Positions 1 through 7,134 of a DNA stretch of 18,183 nucleotides are shown here, piece after piece. The notes under the pieces are model-generated. The model did no database searches. It saw nothing but the letters and a program-made list of their open reading frames with translations, and was not told the DNA's origin. Positions within the stretch are counted from its first letter, which is position 1, and every line of letters starts with the position of its first letter. A program made the position numbers and the translations under genes. The DNA is from CAYSLU01 sp964431965 (GTDB lineage Bacteria > Verrucomicrobiota > Kiritimatiellia > CAIKKV01 > CAYSLU01), in NCBI GenBank assembly GCA_964431965.1, contig CAYSLU010000100.1, positions 1 to 18,183 of the forward strand, given 5' to 3'.

Positions 1-419
1 GCGAGAACATCTCCGTGATCTTCGTGAACAACGCCGTGTACGGCATGACCGGCGGACAGATGGCGCCCACCACGCTGATCGGCCAGAAGACGGCGACCAG
101 CCCCGCCGGCCGCGACCTCGCGACGATGGGCCAGCCGATGCGGATGTGCGAACTCCTGAGCACGCTCGACCAGCCCTACTACATCGAGCGCGTCGCGCTC
201 AGCGGCGTCGCCGGCGTCCGCGCCGCCAGGCGCGCCATTGCGACGGCCTTTCAGGCCCAGATCGACAACCGCGGCTACAGCTTTGTGGAAGTCCTCTCGC
301 CCTGCCCCATCTACCAGCGATGCACGCCGACCGAGGCGCTCGCGTTCGTCGGCGAGCAGATGGCCGGCTACTTCCCCGTACGCGTGTTCCGCAAGGAGGG
401 CCAGCCGGTCCATGCGTGA
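1..419 (+). CDS. korB: 2-oxoacid:ferredoxin oxidoreductase beta subunit (5' truncated by window edge)
   Basis: This is the C-terminal part of the thiamine-diphosphate-binding beta subunit of a 2-oxoacid (probably 2-oxoglutarate) ferredoxin oxidoreductase, which oxidatively decarboxylates a 2-oxoacid to its acyl-CoA and reduces ferredoxin in the cytoplasm. The frame is open from the first bases, so the start lies outside the window. The visible part begins with the family's ThDP/Mg-binding end (NNAVYGMTGGQMAPTT), followed by GRDLATMGQP, the YIERVAL stretch and FVEVLSPCPIYQRCTPTEAL, which closes the domain in KorB-type proteins. The stop overlaps the next gene by 8 nt, so beta and gamma subunits are translationally coupled; an alpha subunit would be expected upstream. 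The substrate (2-oxoglutarate, branched-chain oxoacid or pyruvate) cannot be fixed from this fragment, although the sequence looks most KorB-like. Confidence 0.9.
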   Translation, partial: ENISVIFVNNAVYGMTGGQMAPTTLIGQKTATSPAGRDLATMGQPMRMCELLSTLDQPYYIERVALSGVAGVRAARRAIATAFQAQIDNRGYSFVEVLSPCPIYQRCTPTEALAFVGEQMAGYFPVRVFRKEGQPVHA

Positions 420-939
420 GCGAATCCTCATCGCCGGATCGGGCGGCCAGGGGGTCATCCTCGTCGGCAAGATCCTCGCGACGGTCTCACTCCGAACCGT
501 TCCGCACATCACGTTCTTCCCCTCCTACGGCGCGGAAGTGCGCGGCGGCGTGTCCCACTGCCAGATCATCCTGTCCTCCGACGAAATCGCGTCGCCGGTG
601 TCCACGCGGCTCGACACCATCATGAGCATGAACCAGGCGGGCAGCGACGAGTTCCGGTCGCGCCTCGAACCCGACGGCCTGCTCATCATCAACCGTTCCC
701 TGTGCCAGGTGCCGAAGAACGGCGACATCCTGGCGCCTCCCGCCTCCGAGATCGCCAACGACCTGGGCGAGGCCCGCGCCGCCAACTTCGTCATGCTGGG
801 CGTCTACGCTGCGCGCCGCGCCCACGTCCGCCCGGACGATGCCGAGGCGGCCATCGAGAAGACGTTCGGCCATAAGAACCGCACCGCATGCGACGTCAAT
901 CTTCGCGCCTTTCAGGCCGGCCTGGGCTGGAAGCCATGA
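412..939 (+). CDS. korC: 2-oxoacid:ferredoxin oxidoreductase gamma subunit
   Basis: This 175-residue protein is the gamma subunit (pyruvate/ketoisovalerate oxidoreductase catalytic-domain family) that assembles with the alpha and beta chains of a 2-oxoacid:ferredoxin oxidoreductase. The start at 412 gives the canonical N-terminus MRERILIAGSGGQGVILVGK, with the glycine-rich GSGGQG at residues 9-14. The second family signature, SYGAEVRGGVSHCQIILS, follows near residues 38-55. Length is normal for the family. A longer in-frame opening exists upstream but has no homology and lies inside korB. The start overlaps the korB stop by 8 nt, and the stop overlaps the next gene as ATGA, so the cluster is probably read from one mRNA with coupled translation. 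The assignment to the gamma class is firm; the exact oxoacid is not. Confidence 0.92.
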   Translation: MRERILIAGSGGQGVILVGKILATVSLRTVPHITFFPSYGAEVRGGVSHCQIILSSDEIASPVSTRLDTIMSMNQAGSDEFRSRLEPDGLLIINRSLCQVPKNGDILAPPASEIANDLGEARAANFVMLGVYAARRAHVRPDDAEAAIEKTFGHKNRTACDVNLRAFQAGLGWKP

Positions 940-1310
940 GCCAGCGCGACTCATCCCCGCGGACCCTGATCCTGCTGTCGGTGGTGATGCCGGGGCTGGG
1001 ACAGGTCGTGCAGCGCCGGTGGCTGTCGGCCGCCATCCACGGGATCGGATCCACACTCCTCGCCACCGTCGTTCTCATCCGGGCCGTCCGCGCGCTGGCC
1101 GCGACCGTCCGCTTCGCCCTCGACTTCGCCGACGCTCAGGCCCCCACCCCGCCGGCCATGCCCGTGCGGGCCATCCTCGTGCCGCTCGTCGCTTTTCTCG
1201 TCCTCTATCTAACGAACCTGATCGATATCGCGCTGACCACCCGGCACGCGGCGCCGGAAGTGGTCGCCACGCCGCCGCCGCTGAACCAAACGGGAGGAAG
1301 AGGGTCATGA
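936..1310 (+). CDS. Small membrane protein with PGLGQ motif, inside the kor-ald operon
   Basis: A 124-residue protein of unknown function. The start at 936 overlaps the korC stop as ATGA, and its own stop overlaps the ald start in the same way, so it is very likely a real, translationally coupled gene. After a short polar N-terminus there is a hydrophobic segment (about residues 9-21) ending in VMPGLGQVVQRRW, a second at about 24-45, and a third at about 72-90 (ILVPLVAFLVLYLTNLIDIA). The PG(L/A)GQ element followed by a short basic turn resembles small TM2-like or DUF5683-like membrane proteins, but I cannot assign it to one family. The C-terminus is short and proline-rich. Position between an oxidoreductase and alanine dehydrogenase gives no obvious role; a membrane anchor or an unrelated passenger are both possible. 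Confidence 0.75.
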   Translation: MSQRDSSPRTLILLSVVMPGLGQVVQRRWLSAAIHGIGSTLLATVVLIRAVRALAATVRFALDFADAQAPTPPAMPVRAILVPLVAFLVLYLTNLIDIALTTRHAAPEVVATPPPLNQTGGRGS

Positions 1311-2413
1311 AGATCGCCGTTCCAAGAGAGATCAAGCGCCACGAGTACCGGGTGTCCATGACGCCCGCCTGCGTCCGAGCCTACGTCGCGCACGGCCACG
1401 CGGTCACCGTCGAAGCCGGAGCCGGCGACGGGGCCGGCTACACCGACTCCGAGTATCGCGCCGCCGGCGCGGCCGTCTCGAAGGACACGCGCAAGCTGTT
1501 CCAAGCGGCCGACATGGTCGTGAAGGTCAAGGAGCCCCTTCCCGCCGAATACGGCCTGTTCCGCGAGGGCCAGATCCTGTACACGTATCTGCACCTCGCG
1601 GCGGACGTGAAGCTGACGGATGCCCTGATCCGGCGCAAGATCATCGGCGTCGCCTACGAGACCATCCAGCTCGAGGACGGTACGCTGCCCTGCCTCAAGC
1701 CGATGAGCGAAATCGCCGGCCGGCTCTCCGTCCAGGAGGCGGCGAAGTATCTCGAGCGGGCCTTCGGCGGCCGCGGCATCCTGCTGAGCGGCGTGCCCGG
1801 CGTCCGGCGCGCCAAGGTCGCCATCCTCGGCGGCGGCGTGGTCGGCTTCAACGCCGCCAAGATCGCCGTCGGCATGGGCGCCGACGTGACCATCCTCGAC
1901 ATCTCGCAGAGCCGCCTGGCCTACATCGACGATATCTTCGGCACCACCATCCAAACCCTGTTCAGCAGCGCGGCCAACATCCACGCCTGCCTGCGCGAGT
2001 GCGATGCGCTGATCGGGGCCGTCCTGCTGCCCGGCGCCCGCGCGCCCAAGCTCGTCCGGCGGAAGGACCTGGCGCTCATGAAGCCGGGCTCCGTGATCGT
2101 CGACGTCGCGATCGACCAGGGCGGGTGCGTGGAGACCAGCCGGGCCACGACGCACGACGACCCCGTGTACCAGGTGGGCGGAGTGGTCCACTACTGCGTG
2201 GCCAACATGCCGGGCGCCGTGGCGCTGACCTCGACGCAGGCGCTGACCAACCAGACGCTGCCGTACGGGCTCCAGCTGGCCGACCTCGGGTTCCAGAAGG
2301 CCGTTTCCGCAAACAAGGCGCTTCGACAGGGCGTCAACCTGCACCGGGGCGACGTGACCTACAAGCCTCTCGCAGAGTCGCTGGGGCTGCCGTACACCGA
2401 GCTGGCAGTCTAG
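1307..2413 (+). CDS. ald: Alanine dehydrogenase
   Basis: Cytoplasmic NAD-dependent L-alanine dehydrogenase (L-alanine + NAD+ + H2O to pyruvate + NH4+ + NADH, reversible). The 368-residue length is normal. The start at 1307 follows a good ribosome site (GGAGGAAG) and overlaps the previous stop. Residues fall at the standard family numbering: R15 and K75 (substrate binding), H96 and D270 (catalysis), the Rossmann stretch ILGGGVVGFNAAKIAVGMGA from residue 173, and D198 for the NAD ribose. The block HYCVANMPGAVALTSTQALT is diagnostic for Ald rather than lysine-forming relatives. Co-translation with a 2-oxoacid:ferredoxin oxidoreductase suggests that pyruvate from alanine feeds ferredoxin-linked oxidation, or that the gene assimilates ammonia in reverse; this is inference. 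It is the last gene of the operon and is followed by two GC-rich hairpins. Confidence 0.97.
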   Translation: MKIAVPREIKRHEYRVSMTPACVRAYVAHGHAVTVEAGAGDGAGYTDSEYRAAGAAVSKDTRKLFQAADMVVKVKEPLPAEYGLFREGQILYTYLHLAADVKLTDALIRRKIIGVAYETIQLEDGTLPCLKPMSEIAGRLSVQEAAKYLERAFGGRGILLSGVPGVRRAKVAILGGGVVGFNAAKIAVGMGADVTILDISQSRLAYIDDIFGTTIQTLFSSAANIHACLRECDALIGAVLLPGARAPKLVRRKDLALMKPGSVIVDVAIDQGGCVETSRATTHDDPVYQVGGVVHYCVANMPGAVALTSTQALTNQTLPYGLQLADLGFQKAVSANKALRQGVNLHRGDVTYKPLAESLGLPYTELAV

Positions 2414-2471
2414 CCCGGACAGGCGAACCGCGCGGCGCATGCCTGACGCGCCCCGGCCGACAGGATCTCGA

Positions 2472-2548
2472 CGGGGATCCATATCCCCGCGCTGGAACAC
2501 TCAGTTGGCGATCCGCTCCGAGGTGGCCCGCGACCTCCGGGCGCGGGC
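2472..2548. terminator. Two GC-rich hairpins between convergent genes
   Basis: The convergent gap after ald holds two perfect stems. The first is CGGGGAT (2472-2478) with ATCCCCG (2483-2489) around a four-base loop. The second is GCCCGCG (2526-2532) with CGCGGGC (2542-2548) around a nine-base loop. Neither is followed by a clear T-run on either strand, so these are not classical intrinsic terminators. In high-GC bacteria such tail-to-tail stems often mark 3' ends. Function is inferred from position and structure only. Confidence 0.35.
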
Positions 2549-2558
2549 AGGCGAGATC

Positions 2559-4238
2559 CTACCGCCGTTTGAGTGCCTGACGCGCCCGGGCCACGCACGC
2601 GATCAGCCGCGCGCCCCAGCCCTGCCCCCGGAAATCGAATGTTCCGGCGCGCATGGCGCCGGACAGCACGGCCTCGATCCGGGGCAGTATCTCCGGCGCA
2701 TACGGGGCCAGGCTGCTCCATACGCCCACCGCGATGTGAAGCCCCGGGTGGAAGCCGCGAATCGTCCCGCACGGCACGTCACCGTGCCGGAAGATGTTCG
2801 CGGTCAGCGTCCGAGCCATCGCCCGCAGATCGCGCTCCGTGAACTCAATCCCGTCCCGCGCACAGTCCTCGACGAACTGAAGCTGGGCCGCCGCATGGCT
2901 CAGATCCTCGCCCTCGGACGGATACGCCGCCGGCTCGTACTCCCACACGAGGCTCCCGTTGGGCAGCCGCTCGCACTGGGACCGGAAATAGCGCGCGATG
3001 CGCACGATCCTCGCCCGGTAGACCGCGTCCCCCGTCATCTGCGCCAGATCCAGGATGGGCATCGCCAGGAAATGAACCCGGTTGAACGGGTTGAGTCGGC
3101 TCCCGCCGGACGGGTAGATCCGCCGGGGGCCCTTTTCGTACGGCTCGATGTAGACGCCCGATCCGCCCGGCAGCTCCATCCACTCCCGGTCGTGGAAGGC
3201 GATAGCCTCCCGGCACAGCGGGACCCACGACTCCACCTCTCGCCGATACTCCTTCAGGCCCTGGGCCTCCATGACCACACGCATCAGCCGCGTCAGCGGA
3301 TGAAGAACCACGCCCGTCGTGAGCACGGACGAGTAGCTCTGCACGCCGCTCTCCAGCCATGTGGGCGGGACGACACCCCAAAGCGAATCGCGGCCGTGCA
3401 GCACGTCGCACCGGCAATCCCACGTCTGGCGCGCCCGATCCATGCCCGCCTCGATCCACCGCCGGTCGCCGGTCACCGCCCACAAATCGAGCAGCGCCAG
3501 CTGAAGGTGATTCTCGTGCCAGTACCGGTAAGGCGCAACCGGCCGCTTGAGCTGCGCGGCAGCCGTCTCCGCGGCCAGCTTGGCCCAGTCCGGCCGGCCG
3601 CCCCGGCGAGGAGCGACGAGGAGCCGGCGCGACGCCGCGATCGCCCGGTCGATCGCGGCCTCGTGCGCCTGGCGAATCGATTCGGCGGCACGCCGGGCCG
3701 CCGCGGCCGGCGACCGAGCCCGCTCCACCAGCGCGATCGCAAAGGCTCCGGGCTCAAGGGGGTGCGGCAGCGCGCGCCCCAGACCGTGGACTTCGCCCCG
3801 AATTCCCCTGAAGAAGCGATGAAGGCTCAGCCCCACCGAGGCCGCCCCGACCGGGATCGGAAGGCGCACCCGGATGACCCACCCGCCCGCATCCCGGCTC
3901 GTGTCGGAGCCCCACGTCTCGCCCGTGCCCGATCCCCGCTTGCGGCCCAGCGGGTTGATCAGCAGGAAGTCCCGGCTCGCCCCCTCGCCCGGGAGGACCG
4001 TGGCGACCTGGATGCAGTCCTCCTCATACAGCTGGCCGTCCCGCCCCGCCGACGGCGCCGTGGCGATGAGGGACAGGGGATCCGGATCGCGCCCCCGCAC
4101 GGTCACGTGCAGCTCGGCCCCCCGCCTCTGGACCGCGCCGGTAGTCCGCACGCGGCTCCGGCGGCCGCGGACCTCCGGCATCTCGAACGTCCACTCGTCG
4201 CCCTCATCCCAAAGCCTTGCCCACTGGCCTCGTGTCAT
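2559..4238 (-). CDS. Putative carbohydrate-active protein: CBM9-like domain plus alpha/alpha-toroid
   Basis: A 559-residue protein without a signal peptide. Residues about 15-170 look like a CBM9/DOMON-type beta-sandwich: an acidic EEDCIQVA segment, FLLINPLGRKRG, and a tryptophan-containing strand WVIRVRLPIPVGAASVGLSL. Residues about 225-550 are helical with repeated aromatic turns (YRYWHENHLQLALLDLWAVT, WLESGVQSYSSVLTTG, YIEPYEKGPRRIYPSGGS), as in alpha/alpha-toroid proteins such as polysaccharide lyases, heparinase-like enzymes or D-glucuronyl C5-epimerases. I cannot name the catalytic residues or substrate. The chosen ATG (4238) has GGGAG 8 nt upstream; a GTG at 4292 would add 18 residues and sits 6 nt from the preceding dehydrogenase stop, so co-transcription is likely either way. 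Context suggests a role in uronate or polysaccharide catabolism, which is inferred. Confidence 0.8.
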   Translation of the reverse strand: MTRGQWARLWDEGDEWTFEMPEVRGRRSRVRTTGAVQRRGAELHVTVRGRDPDPLSLIATAPSAGRDGQLYEEDCIQVATVLPGEGASRDFLLINPLGRKRGSGTGETWGSDTSRDAGGWVIRVRLPIPVGAASVGLSLHRFFRGIRGEVHGLGRALPHPLEPGAFAIALVERARSPAAAARRAAESIRQAHEAAIDRAIAASRRLLVAPRRGGRPDWAKLAAETAAAQLKRPVAPYRYWHENHLQLALLDLWAVTGDRRWIEAGMDRARQTWDCRCDVLHGRDSLWGVVPPTWLESGVQSYSSVLTTGVVLHPLTRLMRVVMEAQGLKEYRREVESWVPLCREAIAFHDREWMELPGGSGVYIEPYEKGPRRIYPSGGSRLNPFNRVHFLAMPILDLAQMTGDAVYRARIVRIARYFRSQCERLPNGSLVWEYEPAAYPSEGEDLSHAAAQLQFVEDCARDGIEFTERDLRAMARTLTANIFRHGDVPCGTIRGFHPGLHIAVGVWSSLAPYAPEILPRIEAVLSGAMRAGTFDFRGQGWGARLIACVARARQALKRR

Positions 4239-4298
4239 CGCGTTCACTCCCGGATACCCGCCCATTCGCGTCCGTCGATTCCGCTCCGCCACGGCCTC

Positions 4299-5345
4299 TC
4301 ACCGCTGGAAACCGGAATCCGGAACGACCACCACCTTGCGCGTGGTCTGTCGGTCCGTCTTCAGCAGCTTCATCGCTTCGGCCAGCCGGCTCATCGGGAA
4401 CCGGTGCGAGATCAAGCGATCAGCCGGCACGGTTCCGTTCCGGAGCAGCTCCAGAGCGATCGGCAGATAGACCGCCGGCGATGCGAATGACGCCCGGAGC
4501 TGCTGCTTCCCGAGGTGCATGGCGGTGGTGTCCATGAGCACCGTCCCGCCCGCGCCCCAGTCGAAGCCGATGTAGACGCAGTAGCCCTCGTACGCCATGG
4601 TCGCCATCGCGTCCGGGATCAGCTGGGGCGGCGTTGACATCAACACCTTGTTGAATCCGCCGAACGGCAGGCCCGCCTCGCGCAGCGGCACGGACGAGAT
4701 GTCCACCGCCTCGTTCGCCCCGAGCGCCAGCGCCGCCGCCCGCTTTCCGGCCGTACGGTCCGCCGCGACAATGAGCCCCGTCGTGCGCCGCCGCGCGATC
4801 GCCAGCGCCATGAGCCCGATCGCGCCGCATCCGAGCACCAGCACGCGGTCCGTGATGCCGATCTCGGCGATCTTCACCATGTCCACGGCCACGCCGCACG
4901 GCTCGGCCAGGGCTGCCGCCTCCGGCGCCAGGCCGCCCGCCGGCACGCAGCTGTGGGCGGGCGTCGTCATGAAGTCCGAAAACCCCATGGCCGGCCGCCC
5001 CCAGAAGCCGGCCCCGCGGCGGCACAGATCGACCCGCCCGTTCCGGCAGTCGCTGCACTCGCCGCAGTACGAGCCCGACTCGAGCGCCACCAGATCGCCC
5101 ACCTTCACATGCTTCACCGCCGAACCGGCCTCACGTACGTACCCGCTGAACTCGTGCCCGAACGCCCGCCAGTCGGTTGCCAGCGTCTCCGCAATCTCCA
5201 TGTCGTGCCCGCAAATCCCCGTCGCCGCCACCTCGATCAGCACTTCGTCCGGCGCCAGCGGGGGCAGCGCCACGTCGCGGAACTCGATCTGGAACGGCGC
5301 CTTGACGTAGGCGGCCTTCGCGGTCCGGGCAGATGGTGTTGTCAT
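4299..5345 (-). CDS. Zinc-dependent medium-chain alcohol/polyol dehydrogenase
   Basis: A 348-residue member of the GroES-like MDR superfamily (sorbitol/threonine/alcohol dehydrogenase type), predicted to oxidise a sugar alcohol or related secondary alcohol with NAD(P). Catalytic zinc ligands are visible as C45 (GICGHD), H64-E65 (FGHEF) and E148 (ALAEPCGVA). The structural zinc site is complete: C94, C97, C100 and C108 in YCGECSDCRNGRVDLC. The Rossmann motif VLVLGCGAIGLM follows at 168-179. The true substrate cannot be read from sequence. The start has no obvious Shine-Dalgarno sequence but a promoter-like TATAAG only 7 nt upstream, which would give a leaderless mRNA. The gene is 184 nt downstream of the URO-D-like gene and 6 to 60 nt upstream of the toroid protein, depending on that gene's start, so it can be expressed separately from the first and together with the second. 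Confidence 0.93.
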   Translation of the reverse strand: MTTPSARTAKAAYVKAPFQIEFRDVALPPLAPDEVLIEVAATGICGHDMEIAETLATDWRAFGHEFSGYVREAGSAVKHVKVGDLVALESGSYCGECSDCRNGRVDLCRRGAGFWGRPAMGFSDFMTTPAHSCVPAGGLAPEAAALAEPCGVAVDMVKIAEIGITDRVLVLGCGAIGLMALAIARRRTTGLIVAADRTAGKRAAALALGANEAVDISSVPLREAGLPFGGFNKVLMSTPPQLIPDAMATMAYEGYCVYIGFDWGAGGTVLMDTTAMHLGKQQLRASFASPAVYLPIALELLRNGTVPADRLISHRFPMSRLAEAMKLLKTDRQTTRKVVVVPDSGFQR

Positions 5346-5352
5346 GCGCAGG

Positions 5353-5382
5353 CTTATATCAGGAATACGGATGGGCGAACAA
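5353..5382 (-). promoter_or_regulatory. Candidate promoter of the zinc dehydrogenase, leaderless layout
   Basis: On the minus strand TTGTTC (5382-5377) and TATAAG (5358-5353) are separated by 18 nt. The -10 matches consensus at five of six bases, the -35 at three of six. The -10 ends 7 nt before the ATG at 5345, so initiation would fall on or next to the start codon, which agrees with the lack of a ribosome-binding site there. Confidence 0.4.
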
Positions 5383-5529
5383 CTTCACAGCCGCAACCTC
5401 GGTCAGACGGCCCTACCGCGCCCACCACGCGTGGACTGGTGAACCGTCCCGTCCATCCGCGACGGAAGCCGCCAGGCCCGTGTAGCCTTCCGGTGGCGCC
5501 AGCCTGCAGGCATGGCAGCGCGGCGCGCC

Positions 5530-6558
5530 CTACTCCACGGCGGCCAGAGCCATGGCCTCGATATTTTCGGGCGGCACGTTCGGCAGGATGGCCTCGTGGC
5601 TGGGGCTGACAATCAGGCGGGGCCCCAATGTGGCCTTCAGCCGGCGCACTTCCGCCCGAATCTCTTCGGGCGTCCCGCGCACCAGCAGATGCTGCGTGTC
5701 CACGCCGCCCAGGAAGGCGATGCGCCCCTTGAACTCCCGGGCCAGCGTGTCGGCATCCATGTCCCGCGCCAGCGCCTGCAGCGGGTGCAGGCAGTCCACG
5801 CGCGCATCGATCAGCCGGTCGATGACCCGGTGTATCGCGCCGCACGAGTGCAGGATCACCTGGTACCCGAACGAGTGGCCCAGGTCCGTAAACTTGCGGA
5901 ACCAGGGCAGGATGAACTCGTCGAACTGGGCCGGCCCGCAGATGAGATCGAGCTGCGTCCCGAAGTCGTTGCCGAAGAAGAACCCGTCCACCAGATCGCC
6001 GGCCTGCTCGAAGAACCGGCGATTGGCCTCGAAGTAGAACCCGCACACGCGGTCCGTCACGGCCCGCACGACGTCGGGGCGCTCGTACATCCCGACCATG
6101 TACTGCTCCATGCCGAACAGGTCCATGACGTTGTGGTAGAAGCAGGTCCACAAGCCGCTCGCGCGGTAGTACTCGCCCGCCCCGCGCAACGCCCCGATGC
6201 ACTCGTCGAAGTTCAGGTAGTCCGGGTTCGGCCACTCGTAGGCATCGACCCCGGCGGGGTCGGTGCACGAGGCCAATGGCCCGGCCTCGCCGTGCGCCAC
6301 TTTCTTGACGCCCAGGTCGAAGATCCCGCGCCCCTGCGGATGCCGGTATGCGCTGCTGAAGAACTGCGGACAGATCCAGCGGAAGTCGTCCTGGACCCGA
6401 ACGCGGAGTTCCTCCTCCGAGCGCGTCCCGAAGTGGCGGTGAAGGATCGGCCACGTCTCCGCGTGCGGGCATCCCAGCCAGAAGCCGCACCGATCCGCGG
6501 ACTCGCCCCCGATGATTGCCGCAAGCCGTTCCCGTGATGTCATGCTCATGGGCGACAT
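5530..6558 (-). CDS. Uroporphyrinogen decarboxylase-like (URO-D superfamily) protein
   Basis: A 342-residue TIM-barrel protein of the URO-D superfamily, in the branch related to corrinoid:CoM methyltransferases (MtaA/CmuA) rather than heme biosynthesis. Family features are FFFGNDFGTQ (193-202), YQVILHSCGAIHRVIDRL with a candidate metal pair H237/C239, LGGVDTQHLLVRGTPEEI, and the C-terminal PSHEAILPNVPPENIEAM. The third cysteine ligand typical of methyltransferases is not in the C-terminal block (SPSHE is there), so methyl transfer is unproven. Such paralogs are frequent beside sugar-catabolic genes in PVC bacteria and their reaction is generally unknown. No corrinoid protein is seen nearby. 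The start is uncertain: ATGs at 6558, 6549 and 6543 are in frame, none with a good ribosome site, and MTSRERLAAI at 6543 looks like the family's usual N-terminus. Confidence 0.9.
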   Translation of the reverse strand: MSPMSMTSRERLAAIIGGESADRCGFWLGCPHAETWPILHRHFGTRSEEELRVRVQDDFRWICPQFFSSAYRHPQGRGIFDLGVKKVAHGEAGPLASCTDPAGVDAYEWPNPDYLNFDECIGALRGAGEYYRASGLWTCFYHNVMDLFGMEQYMVGMYERPDVVRAVTDRVCGFYFEANRRFFEQAGDLVDGFFFGNDFGTQLDLICGPAQFDEFILPWFRKFTDLGHSFGYQVILHSCGAIHRVIDRLIDARVDCLHPLQALARDMDADTLAREFKGRIAFLGGVDTQHLLVRGTPEEIRAEVRRLKATLGPRLIVSPSHEAILPNVPPENIEAMALAAVE

Positions 6559-6600
6559 GATGGCACACGCGAGTTCGCGAAGAGAACAGCAGAATATCCG

Positions 6601-6648
6601 GCGGCGGCTCTCCGGGCGCCGGGGGCCGCCTGATTCCCGAGCCGCCGC
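6601..6648. repeat. 10-bp perfect inverted repeat in a divergent intergenic region
   Basis: GCGGCGGCTC (6601-6610) and GAGCCGCCGC (6639-6648) are perfect reverse complements separated by 28 nt, itself very GC-rich. They lie between the divergently transcribed URO-D-like gene and the small membrane protein gene, about 40 nt upstream of the -35 of the latter. This could be an operator for a dimeric regulator or an RNA hairpin. Part of the signal may be chance in GC-rich DNA. Confidence 0.4.
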
Positions 6649-6686
6649 TCCGCGTCTGCGCGCGGGAGTCCATCCTTCAGCCGGCC

Positions 6687-6715
6687 TTGACTTGCCGGTC
6701 TGCCCGCCCTAAATT
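6687..6715 (+). promoter_or_regulatory. sigma70-type promoter for the 6726-8022 operon, near-leaderless
   Basis: TTGACT (6687-6692) and TAAATT (6710-6715) are separated by exactly 17 nt. TTGACT matches the consensus -35 at five of six bases, and the AT-rich -10 (TAAATTT) stands out in GC-rich surroundings. The -10 ends 10 nt before the ATG at 6726, predicting a 5' leader of only about 2-5 nt, in agreement with the absence of a ribosome-binding site. Confidence 0.6.
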
Positions 6716-6725
6716 TCCGCCCGAT

Positions 6726-7097
6726 ATGACAACAATTTCCCAGCGGGACTTGGTTTCGGCCATGGTCAAAGTGCTGGGCGTGGCCTTTCTGATCCTCGGC
6801 GTCCTGGCCGCCGGACGAGAGGGAATCGTGGCGCTCCGCGCCCACCGCGCGCTCGTGACCTTCCGGGAGCCCTACCTGTCGCCGAATGTGCCCGCCGACC
6901 TGCGCCGGCAGATCATGAGCGAGGGCCAGACGGCCCGGGACGTGCAGAAGTACACGCTGCGCCTCCAGCGAGGCAGCTCGCTGCAGGCCCTGGCGTGGGC
7001 GCTGGTCCAGGCCGCGCTGGGCTATGCGCTCGCCCGGCACGGAGGCTGGGTCGTGCGGTTCACCAGACCGGACGGACAGGCGGAGCGGCAAACGTAG
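6726..7097 (+). CDS. Small two-TM membrane protein, unknown function
   Basis: A 123-residue protein that I do not recognise. The ATG at 6726 is chosen because it directly follows a strong promoter-like element and gives a short polar N-terminus (MTTISQRDLVSAMVK) before a hydrophobic segment at about 14-29 (VLGVAFLILGVLAAGR). A charged middle region (about 35-80, with RRQIMSEGQTARDVQKY) precedes a second hydrophobic helix at about 86-103 (LQALAWALVQAALGYALAR). The C-terminus is polar. It is the first of three co-directional genes (37 nt gap to the next), the second of which is also a small membrane protein, so the two may act together. Codon use and GC content are like the neighbours, so I treat it as a native gene of unknown role. 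Confidence 0.75.
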   Translation: MTTISQRDLVSAMVKVLGVAFLILGVLAAGREGIVALRAHRALVTFREPYLSPNVPADLRRQIMSEGQTARDVQKYTLRLQRGSSLQALAWALVQAALGYALARHGGWVVRFTRPDGQAERQT

Positions 7098-7134
7098 CGC
7101 GCCGCCCGTTCCGCGGGCGACGGAGGTTATCCCG

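Noticed and set aside
2440..2587. A 14-bp direct repeat (TGCCTGACGCGCCC at 2440 and 2574)
   Set aside because: One copy lies in the end of a gene and the composition is GC-rich; with nothing else repeated around it, chance is a sufficient explanation.
2439..4490. A 683-codon plus-strand open frame opposite the toroid protein
   Set aside because: Low-complexity Arg/Pro/His-rich translation without any family pattern; it is the GC-rich antisense shadow of the minus-strand gene, whose protein is recognisable.
5354..6673. A 439-codon minus-strand frame overlapping the URO-D-like gene in another frame
   Set aside because: Translation is Arg/Gly-rich and family-free, while the overlapping frame encodes a clear URO-D-like protein.
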